A stretch of DNA of 33,430 nucleotides from an uncultured Oscillospiraceae bacterium (GTDB lineage: Bacteria > Bacillota > Clostridia > Oscillospirales > Acutalibacteraceae): contig UQQT01000025.1 of NCBI GenBank assembly GCA_900543395.1, positions 1 to 33,430 on the forward strand, in the 5' to 3' direction. A program made the translations under genes and the position numbers. The notes beneath the pieces were generated by a model that saw only the letters and a list, made by a program, of their open reading frames with translations, did no database searches and was not told where the DNA came from. This document shows, one piece after another, positions 23,945 through 32,389 of this stretch. The stretch's first letter is position 1. Each line of letters opens with the position of its first letter.

Positions 23945-25153
23945 TTAACAGATATTATTAATTGCTTCGAGCCATTTTTCCGCTATTTTTTCGGCAGTCA
24001 GTTCGTCTCGTATTTTGTACGCATTCTCGGAATTTTTTTCGCTGAAATTTTTGTCGTCGGCAACTCTCGCCATACCATCGCTCAATGCGGAAATATCGTT
24101 CATAGGCACAAGCACGCCGTTTTCGCCGTCGTTTATAAGCTCTCTTGCCCCGCCGCCGAGGCAGTCGGTGCATACGCACGGCATGCCTATCGCCATAGCC
24201 TCGACCATGGAGTTCGAAAGTCCCTCGAAATCCGACGAGGAAACGAACATCGCGCAGTCGGCGATTTTTTCGTGAACGTCCGCGCACGGGGGCAGAATCT
24301 TTATAAATCCGTCCGCGTTTTTATCCTTTATATAGGATATCATTTCGTCCCTGTACGCTTCCTCCGACTCCTCTACGGTGTTGCCGTATATAAGCATATC
24401 GTAATCGCCGTGATTTTCATGAAACATGCAAAACGCGTCTATCATAAGTTTTATGTTCTTCTGCGGAGACATCCTGCAAAAATTTACGGCTGTTTTTCGT
24501 CTTTCACCCGTAAAACGTTCGGGCAGATTCGGCTTTACGGGGTTATGTATGACAACCGCGTTTTTAAACGTATCGCCGAAAAATTCAATCTCGTTCTCGG
24601 TCTGAAAAACAGCGCCGTCGGCTTTCGAAAGTATCTTAAAATAACGTTTTCTCTCTCGTTCATCCTCGGGATATTCAAGTTCGGGAGCGTTGCGTTCGGC
24701 ATAAATCAATTTTGAACCCGTATTTTCAGCTGCAATATAGGTTTGTTCATAACATCCGATTCCGAACGGAATGTATATACAATTTCTATGCCGATATGCA
24801 TAGTACATCATTTTTTTATTTTGTCTTAAATGACGTATATTAAAATTCAAATTATTATTTATAATATTAAAGAAATTATATAGGTATTGAATATTCTTTT
24901 TTCTTTTTATCCTTTTGTTGATATTGCTTGATAGTTCTTCTTTTTCATCAAAAGAGAGAGAAGTTACATAATCATCTAAAGAAACAAGATGTACATTATC
25001 GGGAAAATCGAAATAAATATCACTTGCAACAGACTTTGTAGCAAGCAAAGTAATATTATACCCGGCTTTCGCGAATTCGCACGCAAGATTCGTTGCATGA
25101 CGTGCAACCCCGCCGTTTTTATAATTTCCTATGACAAAAACAATATCTTTCAT
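23945..25153 (-). CDS. Glycosyltransferase family 4
   Basis: This 402-residue GT-B fold enzyme should add a sugar from a nucleotide donor with retention, on the cytoplasmic face. The N-terminal half holds the GNYKNGGVARHATNLACEF loop that in GT4 contacts the acceptor. The C-terminal half has NFCRMSPQKNIKLMIDAF and the donor-site E-x7-E motif in EGLSNSMVE, followed by AMAIGMPCVCTDCLGGGARELI. It is clearly paralogous to the GT4 at 31179-32378, sharing the AVFQ, HNP/FNP, GERRK and PCVCTDC stretches. About bases 24700-24960 are strikingly AT-rich. The ATG has GGGAGA 5 bases upstream. Donor and acceptor cannot be told from sequence. Confidence 0.87.
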   Translation of the reverse strand: MKDIVFVIGNYKNGGVARHATNLACEFAKAGYNITLLATKSVASDIYFDFPDNVHLVSLDDYVTSLSFDEKEELSSNINKRIKRKKNIQYLYNFFNIINNNLNFNIRHLRQNKKMMYYAYRHRNCIYIPFGIGCYEQTYIAAENTGSKLIYAERNAPELEYPEDERERKRYFKILSKADGAVFQTENEIEFFGDTFKNAVVIHNPVKPNLPERFTGERRKTAVNFCRMSPQKNIKLMIDAFCMFHENHGDYDMLIYGNTVEESEEAYRDEMISYIKDKNADGFIKILPPCADVHEKIADCAMFVSSSDFEGLSNSMVEAMAIGMPCVCTDCLGGGARELINDGENGVLVPMNDISALSDGMARVADDKNFSEKNSENAYKIRDELTAEKIAEKWLEAINNIC

Positions 25154-25192
25154 TTAAGTCTCCCTTTTCTCAAACAATCAGAAGATGAATAA

Positions 25193-26314
25193 TTATTTTT
25201 TTAACAAGTCCCGAATCCAAATATACGCTTTTTCCACAACGGGAATATTAATAAACGCAGAAATGCATTTTTTTACTCTTTTCTTTAATGTAATATGTTC
25301 GGTATTTTCATAGCGTTTCAATATATTTTTCGGCTTACCCGAAACAAGTCCCAAATATATTTCGCGGTAAAACGAATTCAGCTTTTCATGCTCTATAAGC
25401 GGCAGACTTTTTCTTACTGCCTCATCATCGGATATCTGCTCTATTTTTTCAAGCTTTACCTTTCGGCTGTTTCCGTTGTCCTTTGATTCATTAATAATTC
25501 CCGCCACAGCGAAGAAAAAAACACAGAGAGCCATATTATATGAAAGATCCTGATGCTTTTTATAATTTTCGACATCACTTTGAAGCACGTCGATAAGCGG
25601 ACGGATAAGATTCCAGTAATTTTTTGTATATCCCCGTGAAAGAGACTGCCCGTTATTTCTGGTTCTGTTGTGATACAGATAATCATCGCCGAGATATACA
25701 AAGCGATTCGCATGAATCATGGATTCAAAAGTCAGCTGTAAATCCTGACTGCGTCTGAACCTGCGGTCAAATTTAATACTGTTATCATCAAGCAGTTTTT
25801 TTCTGTATATTCTCAGACAGTTAGACCAGCGAATAACATCGTTCGCGCCTTTTTTTGATATTCCGCCGAGCGAACGGGGCAGAATTTCATCTTCAATACG
25901 CGTTCTGTCGTATACACCGGTTTCAAGGTACTTGCGTTCTTTTTCATCTTCGTCCGCAAACACATTGCAGAAAGCGACATCCGCACCGGCTGTCACGGCT
26001 GCCTGATACATTTTTTCATACATATCGGGTTCTATCCAGTCGTCGGAATCTACAAAACCTATAAATTCGCCTCTTGCGCGCTCGATGCCGTCCTGCCTTG
26101 CCGCGGCAAGTCCCTCGTTTTCTTTTTTATAATATATAACCCGGTCGTCTTTTAAATAATCATTAATGATATTCTCGCTGTCATCCGTCGAACCGTCGTT
26201 AACGATTATAATCTCAATATCATCAAGCGTCTGCGATATCACCGAGTCAAGGCATTGCTTCAGAGTCCCGGACGCATTATATACAGGTATAATAACGCTG
26301 ACTTTATACTGCAT
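25193..26314 (-). CDS. Glycosyltransferase family 2
   Basis: This 373-residue GT-A fold, inverting transferase has the N-terminal SVIIPVYNASGTLKQCLDSV start, the nucleotide-binding VNDGSTDDS, the metal-binding FVDSDDWIE (the D-x-D equivalent) and QDLQLTFESM further on. The last 100 residues are divergent and end in a basic amphipathic stretch that may touch the membrane. It overlaps the previous gene in transcript order (26304-27329) by 11 bases. The linkage made is unknown. Confidence 0.88.
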   Translation of the reverse strand: MQYKVSVIIPVYNASGTLKQCLDSVISQTLDDIEIIIVNDGSTDDSENIINDYLKDDRVIYYKKENEGLAAARQDGIERARGEFIGFVDSDDWIEPDMYEKMYQAAVTAGADVAFCNVFADEDEKERKYLETGVYDRTRIEDEILPRSLGGISKKGANDVIRWSNCLRIYRKKLLDDNSIKFDRRFRRSQDLQLTFESMIHANRFVYLGDDYLYHNRTRNNGQSLSRGYTKNYWNLIRPLIDVLQSDVENYKKHQDLSYNMALCVFFFAVAGIINESKDNGNSRKVKLEKIEQISDDEAVRKSLPLIEHEKLNSFYREIYLGLVSGKPKNILKRYENTEHITLKKRVKKCISAFINIPVVEKAYIWIRDLLKK

Positions 26315-27329
26315 TTTTCTTTAGCCCCTTATATATTATTTTTTTTAAAAGACGAACTTTGTATTTATTCGGCAGGTCAAAGAGGTGATCTACCAGTTTT
26401 CTCGGTGAACGGTTTAAAGCAAAATCGTAATATATAATCTCCGCCCACTTACTCCAGATTATATCCCCAAAAACCTTTTTGTTAAAATATTCATATCTGT
26501 CGTTTGAATCAATTAACTTACGAAGCCATCTATAAGTATTTTTATCATATGCTTTTCTGCCTGTTAAAAACCCGTAATGAATATTGTAATCATCGTCTGA
26601 AATATCGATATGAAGCCGGGAAAGCTGTTCCTTTATATTTTTTTTTGTCATTAAATACTGTTTTGAAGAAGCGGTGGCGCTCACAGCCTTATTATTAAGA
26701 CGATACTGAAAAAGTATCTCGGGAACATTAGAGCACTGTGCATATTTACTGCATTCAACCCACATTTTATAATCCTGAGAAACAGGATAATTTTCATCAT
26801 ATTTTATATCAAATCTGTCAAGCATGGATTTTCTGAATATCGCAGTAGGATGAATAATTGAAGCCTGATTCCCGAACAAAAGAGAACAGCGAAATTCTTC
26901 ACGCTCCGGGAGCTCAACAGTCCATGTCTTTTTCTTTCGTTTTTCAGCGCCTTCTCCTATTAAATCAGCCCATGTACCGCAGACTATAACGTCAGGATGT
27001 CGATTCATAAAATCAATCTGCTTTTCAAATCTGGTCGATAAACTTATATCATCCGCATCCATTCTTGCAATATATTCCCCGCCGGCCGCCGAAAAACCGC
27101 GGTTCAGCGATTTTGTTATACCCATGTTGGATTCATTTTTAAAAAAGATTATACGGCTATCGGATTTTGCATATTCTTCTATGATATTCGGTGAACTGTC
27201 TGTCGATCCGTCATCCACAACAATAAACTCAAAATCCGAAAATGTCTGATTTAATACGCTTTCAACCGCGGATTTAAGATAATCCGGCTGGGTATTATAA
27301 TTCGTCATTACAACAGATAATTGTTTCAT
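26304..27329 (-). CDS. Glycosyltransferase family 2
   Basis: This 341-residue GT2 enzyme starts LSVVMTNYNTQPDYLKSAVESVLNQ, with VVDDGSTDSS, ARMDADDIS as the metal site, and a middle WVECSKY region after VSQDYKM, a usual place for the catalytic acid/base. HPDVIVCGTW and ASIIHPTAIFRKSML are typical of the subgroup that adds sugars to capsule or O-antigen-like chains. The gene lies 3 bases after the preceding GT2, with GGAG 10 bases upstream of its ATG. It is less like the other GT2 proteins here than they are like each other. Confidence 0.88.
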   Translation of the reverse strand: MKQLSVVMTNYNTQPDYLKSAVESVLNQTFSDFEFIVVDDGSTDSSPNIIEEYAKSDSRIIFFKNESNMGITKSLNRGFSAAGGEYIARMDADDISLSTRFEKQIDFMNRHPDVIVCGTWADLIGEGAEKRKKKTWTVELPEREEFRCSLLFGNQASIIHPTAIFRKSMLDRFDIKYDENYPVSQDYKMWVECSKYAQCSNVPEILFQYRLNNKAVSATASSKQYLMTKKNIKEQLSRLHIDISDDDYNIHYGFLTGRKAYDKNTYRWLRKLIDSNDRYEYFNKKVFGDIIWSKWAEIIYYDFALNRSPRKLVDHLFDLPNKYKVRLLKKIIYKGLKKNAV

Positions 27330-27332
27330 TAA

Positions 27333-28364
27333 TCATTTTCTCCTAAAACTGTTTTTCAACAGTCTTTTTTTCTCGCGAAAAACAATCGCAAACATATCGT
27401 GCTTCTTTAAACTGTTCCATATAGGAAGATAAGACGCTCTTATATAGGGATTATTTTTAAGTAAACGTTTTGTTGATGTGCTTAAGTATGTTTCCCAATC
27501 AAAATCTACTGTCTTCTTTCTTTCCTTACCGCTCTCGGCAGCTCTGAAACATTCTAAAAACCTGTATACAGCCGAATTAAAATTATTCGCGGCAAGACGT
27601 GAAGAAAGCTCATCAGAGTTTTTTATTTCAGGTAAATCATAAAGAAAATCATATATAAAAACCGTATTAAAATAGTTAAGATTATCGAAATCTATTTTGT
27701 TTGACATGCTCTCGGGAAGAATTCTGTAATTATACAAAATAGAATCGCAAATATATATATACTCGGATTTTGTCAGTGCAAAATATGACTGTATCATATC
27801 CTCTGCAAATCTTTTGTCTGAATATAAATTCGGATTAAAACCTTTATTCTTTATGCATTTCTTTTTAAAAACCTTTGAACAAAGACTTCCCGGAATTTTC
27901 CCTGAAACAACGGCTTTATAAAACAAATCGGATTTTGTCTTATCTATAAGTGTATTATTTATTTCTTTAATACAGTAATCTTTTTGTTTGCCGTCCGAAT
28001 CGAAAGTTCTGAATCCAAAACAAACCGCATCCGGATAACCGTGTTCTTCAATTATTTCAGTAAGCTTTTCTATATAATCTTTTTCTAAATAATCATCAGC
28101 ATCCAAAAATGCAATATAATCTCCGTCGGAGGCTTCAATCCCGCACATTCTGGTAAGAAGCTGTCCCTCATTTTTTTTATGTATAACTTTTATATTACTG
28201 TATTTTTGAGCATAAGCGTCGCATATACACGCAGAAAAATCGGCAGAGCCGTCATCAACAAGTATAAGCTCCCATGTCTGTGTTGTTTGGTTTATAACGG
28301 AGTCTATACATTCATTTAAATATTTTTCCGCATTGTAAACGGGGACTATAAAACTGAATTTCAT
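27333..28364 (-). CDS. Glycosyltransferase family 2 (tandem paralog)
   Basis: This 343-residue GT2 enzyme has FSFIVPVYNAEKYLNECIDSVINQT, LVDDGSADFSACICDAYA, AFLDADDYLE and RFAEDMIQSYFALT, where the E-D pair is the likely catalytic base region. It is similar along its whole length to the GT2 at 28361-29413, including the C-terminal part (FDWETYLSTSTKRLLKNNPYI against YDWTKYVTGLMTENLNNNPYF), so the pair arose by tandem duplication. Its ATG overlaps the stop of that gene in an ATGA. The region is AT-rich. Confidence 0.88.
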   Translation of the reverse strand: MKFSFIVPVYNAEKYLNECIDSVINQTTQTWELILVDDGSADFSACICDAYAQKYSNIKVIHKKNEGQLLTRMCGIEASDGDYIAFLDADDYLEKDYIEKLTEIIEEHGYPDAVCFGFRTFDSDGKQKDYCIKEINNTLIDKTKSDLFYKAVVSGKIPGSLCSKVFKKKCIKNKGFNPNLYSDKRFAEDMIQSYFALTKSEYIYICDSILYNYRILPESMSNKIDFDNLNYFNTVFIYDFLYDLPEIKNSDELSSRLAANNFNSAVYRFLECFRAAESGKERKKTVDFDWETYLSTSTKRLLKNNPYIRASYLPIWNSLKKHDMFAIVFREKKRLLKNSFRRK

Positions 28365-29413
28365 ATTTTACCACTCATCGATTTTATTTTCTTTTTCGCT
28401 TTTTTCCTTAAATAGAACATTTCCGTACGCAAAAAATTCTTTCCGGATATCATTTTCCACAGCATTTTATATCCGTCTGAAAAATATGGATTATTATTCA
28501 AGTTTTCAGTCATCAAACCGGTAACGTATTTTGTCCAGTCGTAATACAAAATTGTCCTTTTTTCCTCATCTGTTTTTGCGTTAATATAAAACCTGTCGAA
28601 TGTATACACGGCATAAGATAAAAAATTCGCGTTAAGTTTATTAATATTTGATTCTGTCTTAAGATTCCAAATATCCAAATACTTCAGTGCTTCAAAATAA
28701 ATATGAGTCATCGTATTTCTATCAAGCATTTCTACTGAAATTGATTTTGAAATACTGTCCTGATTATCCCGATAAAAGTAGAGCGAATCGTTTATATATA
28801 GAATGCTCTCAGCGTGAGTGACGACAAAAAGAGACTGCAGCATATCCTCTCCCATATTTTTATCGTAAAACTCACTGTAATCCGTAGGGTTGGAATTGAT
28901 TACCGTTCTTCTGACTGCCTTCGTGCACATTGAATTTATAAGAGATGTTGATATAAGACACTCGTAAATTTCTTTTTTTTCTTCGCCGCAGAACAGTCTG
29001 TCACAATTTGAAAATGTTTTTCTTCTGTCACGAAATTTATTGTCGGAATAATAAGCAAATGAAAAAATCAGCAAATCGGGCATATCATATTCCGCAAGTT
29101 TTTCATTTACAGTTTTTAACAAATCCAAAGATACGAAATCATCGGAATCAACATTCAGTATATAGTCACCCGATGCGTGTTTGTTCCCGGTAACTCTTGC
29201 AGAGATAAGCCCCTCGTTCGGTTTATGAATTACCTTAACCTTATCCGGATTTTGTTCTGCATACATATCGCATATGTCACCTGATGAATCCGTCGAACCG
29301 TCGTCGACCAGAATTATCTCAAAATCACGGTATGTCTGGTTTATCAGAGAATCAAGGCATTCTTTTAAATATTTTTCGGTATTGTACACCGGAACTATTA
29401 TGCTGAACTTCAT
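28361..29413 (-). CDS. Glycosyltransferase family 2 (tandem paralog)
   Basis: This 350-residue GT2 enzyme shows FSIIVPVYNTEKYLKECLDSLINQT, LVDDGSTDSSGDICDMYA, LNVDSDDFVS and MGEDMLQSLFVVT. It is the partner of the tandem pair with 27333-28364. The divergent middle sections (residues about 110-170) suggest that the two copies use different acceptors or donors. The start codon directly follows the GT4 stop with no gap, and GGTG lies just upstream. Confidence 0.88.
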   Translation of the reverse strand: MKFSIIVPVYNTEKYLKECLDSLINQTYRDFEIILVDDGSTDSSGDICDMYAEQNPDKVKVIHKPNEGLISARVTGNKHASGDYILNVDSDDFVSLDLLKTVNEKLAEYDMPDLLIFSFAYYSDNKFRDRRKTFSNCDRLFCGEEKKEIYECLISTSLINSMCTKAVRRTVINSNPTDYSEFYDKNMGEDMLQSLFVVTHAESILYINDSLYFYRDNQDSISKSISVEMLDRNTMTHIYFEALKYLDIWNLKTESNINKLNANFLSYAVYTFDRFYINAKTDEEKRTILYYDWTKYVTGLMTENLNNNPYFSDGYKMLWKMISGKNFLRTEMFYLRKKAKKKIKSMSGKI

Positions 29414-30586
29414 TTAATCACCGCTCAAAACTTTTTCCCATTGGTTTTTATAATTCTGAAAATCGCATGTATGGTCTGCGCTTTTTAAATTATCGGTTAT
29501 CTTATCATATAACTCCGTGCTTGTCAAAAGTCTTATTATTTTGCTTGAAACGAATTTCGGGTCTGTTTTGCAGATAACGCCGGTTTCTCCGTTTTTTATA
29601 AGACTTCTGCCTCCGAGAGTATCGGTGGAAACAACCGGTTTGTTTAAAATTTGAGCCTCGATAATAGCGACGGGCATCGCTTCCTCATACGACGGCTGAA
29701 CATATATATCACATGAAGCTATATACGGGTACGGATTTTTCCTAATTCCGGTAAATTCGATATTATCCGTAATACCGAGGTCTTTTACGAGCCGTTCAAT
29801 ATTCTCTCTCTCTGTTCCGTCGCCGACAAAACGCCACAGAAAATCAATTTTGTTGTCTTTTAATATTTTAGCTGTTTTACATGCAAGGTCAAAGCCCTTG
29901 ACCTTTGTCATTCTGCCGCATGTACATATAACTTTTTTCTCAGTCTCCAGCACATTAAACTCTCTGCTCTTTTTTATTATATCTTCGTAATTTACATAAT
30001 TATTTATAATAAAAACCCTGTCTTTAACAGACGGATACCATTCTTTTATCATATCGGCCTGTTCCTTATGAATGGCGCAGATTTTATCAAAATCATTTAT
30101 AACAAACGCATTGACATCATGAAGCTCATCAACGGACGTGTGGAAGAAAAGAACTTTTTCCTTTGCATTGACGTATTTCCCGCACAGCAAAGCAGGATAG
30201 CCCTGAACATAAGCGACTGCCGTATCATATTCGCTTTGCGCAAAATATTTTTTATACTCAAAATTCATTGAATAACGAATTATCAAATGCTTAAGTCTGT
30301 CGTCAAGCTTTTCTTTTTTTGTTTTTAAGCCCAAAAGTCCCGCGAGAAAAATAAGAATTTGAAAAAAAACGGCTCTCGGTCTTCTGTAGTATTTGTTATT
30401 ATCCTCATTTGCAATTACTTTAATTCGTTTGTCAATACTGTTTCCAAGTTCCTGCCTGTCCTTTCTCAAATAGAGCGTTACATCATATTTATCATAATCA
30501 ATCACACGCTGAACGTTTAAAAACGTTTTCTGAACTCCCCCGACATTAAGCTGCGGAAGTATAAAAATAATTTTCTTTTTATTCAT
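29414..30586 (-). CDS. Glycosyltransferase family 4
   Basis: This 390-residue GT-B enzyme has FILPQLNVGGVQKTFLNVQRVI at the N-terminus, ICTCGRMTKVKGFDLA at the start of the donor-binding half, and the E-x7-E motif EAMPVAIIE followed by AQILNKPVVSTDTLGGRSLIKNGETGVIC. It differs from the two GT4 enzymes at 23945 and 31179, which are close paralogs of each other. The ATG overlaps the end of the acetyltransferase gene by 8 bases. Confidence 0.88.
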   Translation of the reverse strand: MNKKKIIFILPQLNVGGVQKTFLNVQRVIDYDKYDVTLYLRKDRQELGNSIDKRIKVIANEDNNKYYRRPRAVFFQILIFLAGLLGLKTKKEKLDDRLKHLIIRYSMNFEYKKYFAQSEYDTAVAYVQGYPALLCGKYVNAKEKVLFFHTSVDELHDVNAFVINDFDKICAIHKEQADMIKEWYPSVKDRVFIINNYVNYEDIIKKSREFNVLETEKKVICTCGRMTKVKGFDLACKTAKILKDNKIDFLWRFVGDGTERENIERLVKDLGITDNIEFTGIRKNPYPYIASCDIYVQPSYEEAMPVAIIEAQILNKPVVSTDTLGGRSLIKNGETGVICKTDPKFVSSKIIRLLTSTELYDKITDNLKSADHTCDFQNYKNQWEKVLSGD

Positions 30587-31178
30587 CGGCGCTCTCTCCG
30601 CTTATGACTTTTGCCGGAATGCCTGCAATAACGCAGTTCGGTTTTGTAAACGAACGGGTAACAACCGCGCCCGCACCTATTATACATCCGTCGGCAATTT
30701 CAATATCGCCTATTATAATTGCTCCGGCTCCGATATCGACATTTTTTTCGATACGCGGAACAGCCGTTTTATCTCCGGTTTTTTTATCTCCTATAACATT
30801 ATGTCCGTGAAAAACACATCCGCCGGAAACAAATCCGTTTATTATTACGTTCGGATGGCATATCCTGACAGGTTTACGCATGAAAAACGGTGTTATCTCT
30901 ACTCCGATTTCAAGCCCTTTATTATTTTTTTTAATATCGGTTCTCTTTATCTGCGTGCATATAATTTTTCGTTTTAATGCGTTTTTGCAGTTATCGCGCA
31001 AATAACATAAATATTCATATTTTCTCAACAGATTATAATACTCGCAAAGCTTTTTTTTAAACGGATTTCTGCGTTTATATTCAAATGTAACGTCAGCTTT
31101 TCCGTAAGCTGTACGGGCATTTTCTTCATAGCATTGTTTTAATTCATGCCTGCTTTTTACGGTGTATTCGCCGTGCAA
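30579..31178 (-). CDS. Left-handed beta-helix O-acetyltransferase (serine acetyltransferase-like)
   Basis: This 199-residue protein has a basic N-terminal part of about 85 residues that I do not recognise, then a hexapeptide-repeat domain: VRICHPNVIINGFVSGGCVFHGHNVIGDK, VDIGAGAIIIGDIEIADGCIIGAGAVVTRSF and the closing CVIAGIPAKVI. The His in FHGHNVIG is the probable catalytic base. Inside a glycosyltransferase operon it most likely acetylates a sugar of the polymer; similarity to CysE-type serine acetyltransferases is structural. The start is TTG (31178), directly after the GT4 stop, with GGAG about 9 bases upstream; no other Met occurs until residue 100, so TTG is well supported. Confidence 0.83.
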   Translation of the reverse strand: MHGEYTVKSRHELKQCYEENARTAYGKADVTFEYKRRNPFKKKLCEYYNLLRKYEYLCYLRDNCKNALKRKIICTQIKRTDIKKNNKGLEIGVEITPFFMRKPVRICHPNVIINGFVSGGCVFHGHNVIGDKKTGDKTAVPRIEKNVDIGAGAIIIGDIEIADGCIIGAGAVVTRSFTKPNCVIAGIPAKVISGESADE

Positions 31179-32378
31179 TCAAACCAGCTCCATCCATTGC
31201 TTTGAGATATTCTCGATTTTCAATTCGTCTCTTATTTTCCGTCCGTTTGCGGAAAGCGTGTCGGCAAGACTCTTGTCCGATATCACTTTTTTTATAGCTT
31301 TCGAAAGCTCGTCCGCGCTGCCGAGTTTAACCAGCAGTCCGTTTTCCCCGTCCTTTATGACGGCGTTCGCTCCGCCTATCGGGCAGTCGGTACATACGCA
31401 GGGAAGTCCTATCGCCATAGCCTCGAGCATTGCGTTCGACATACCCTCGTAATCAGAGGAATTTACGTACACCGCGTCTTTTATTATAAGAGAATGTACG
31501 TCTTTTGAAAAAGGTTCGAATATAACGGATTCATCAAGCGATAAGTCCGATATCTGTTTTTTAATATCCTCGAATACACTCTCGTCGTCCGCGTTTTGGG
31601 GCGAACCGATTATTCTTAATTTATAATCCGGATAATCCTTATGTACGTTCTTAAACGCGTCTATTAACAACGGCAGATTCTTCTGCCTCGATATTCTGCA
31701 AAACGTCGTAATATTCTTACTTCGTTCGCCGTCGTAAGGCTCGGGAAGTTCGGGCGATATCGGATTGAATATAACAACTCCCTTTTTCGCAATATTTTCA
31801 GGATACGTATTTTTAGCGTCCTCGATCTGAAAAACGGCACAGTCCGCGCGAGAATAATATTTTTCAATAAATTTTCTGCCGAAGCGTTTTTTCATAAGTC
31901 TTACGGGATCGGCTCGCTCTGAAAAGATAATCCTATTTCCGAGTCCCCTCGAGGCAATCATTATCATCGGATTTGCAGGCTGAGAGAAAGCTATTACCGA
32001 CGTGCAGGGATTACTTTTAAGATAATCTCTTAAATAACTTATCTCGCCGGAATACTGAGAAATAAATGAAAGATACGCAATTCGTGCGGGAACGGCAAAA
32101 CCGAACAGTTCAAAAAAACGGCATAAAAGAGATGAAAACAGCCTCAGCAGTTTATATCCGAACGAAGTCTTATCAATTTTCTGCTCCTTTAATAATATCA
32201 AAGGAATATTCTTGTCAATATCCTTGTCAATCAGTCTTTTGCGCTCGGTTGACGTCAGCATAAACGTAACATCGTAACCCGATTTATAAAATTCATTCAT
32301 TAGCATTGCTGCGACGCGTTCGGCTCCGCCCCCGACCATATTCGGAATAAGCATAAGAACACTCTTTGTTTTTTTCAT
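31179..32378 (-). CDS. Glycosyltransferase family 4 (paralog of the gene at 23945)
   Basis: This 399-residue GT-B enzyme has LMLIPNMVGGGAERVAAMLMNEFYKSGYDV, FCRISRQKNLPLLIDAF, the E-x7-E motif EGMSNAMLE and AMAIGLPCVCTDCPIGGANAVIKDGENGLLV. It shares these stretches closely with the GT4 at 23945-25153. The middle (about 75-130) carries hydrophobic stretches that could dip into the membrane to reach a lipid-linked acceptor. The ATG lies 11 bases after the preceding GT2, with a poor ribosome binding site, which suggests coupled translation. Confidence 0.88.
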   Translation of the reverse strand: MKKTKSVLMLIPNMVGGGAERVAAMLMNEFYKSGYDVTFMLTSTERKRLIDKDIDKNIPLILLKEQKIDKTSFGYKLLRLFSSLLCRFFELFGFAVPARIAYLSFISQYSGEISYLRDYLKSNPCTSVIAFSQPANPMIMIASRGLGNRIIFSERADPVRLMKKRFGRKFIEKYYSRADCAVFQIEDAKNTYPENIAKKGVVIFNPISPELPEPYDGERSKNITTFCRISRQKNLPLLIDAFKNVHKDYPDYKLRIIGSPQNADDESVFEDIKKQISDLSLDESVIFEPFSKDVHSLIIKDAVYVNSSDYEGMSNAMLEAMAIGLPCVCTDCPIGGANAVIKDGENGLLVKLGSADELSKAIKKVISDKSLADTLSANGRKIRDELKIENISKQWMELV

Positions 32379-32389
32379 CTTTTATCAAT

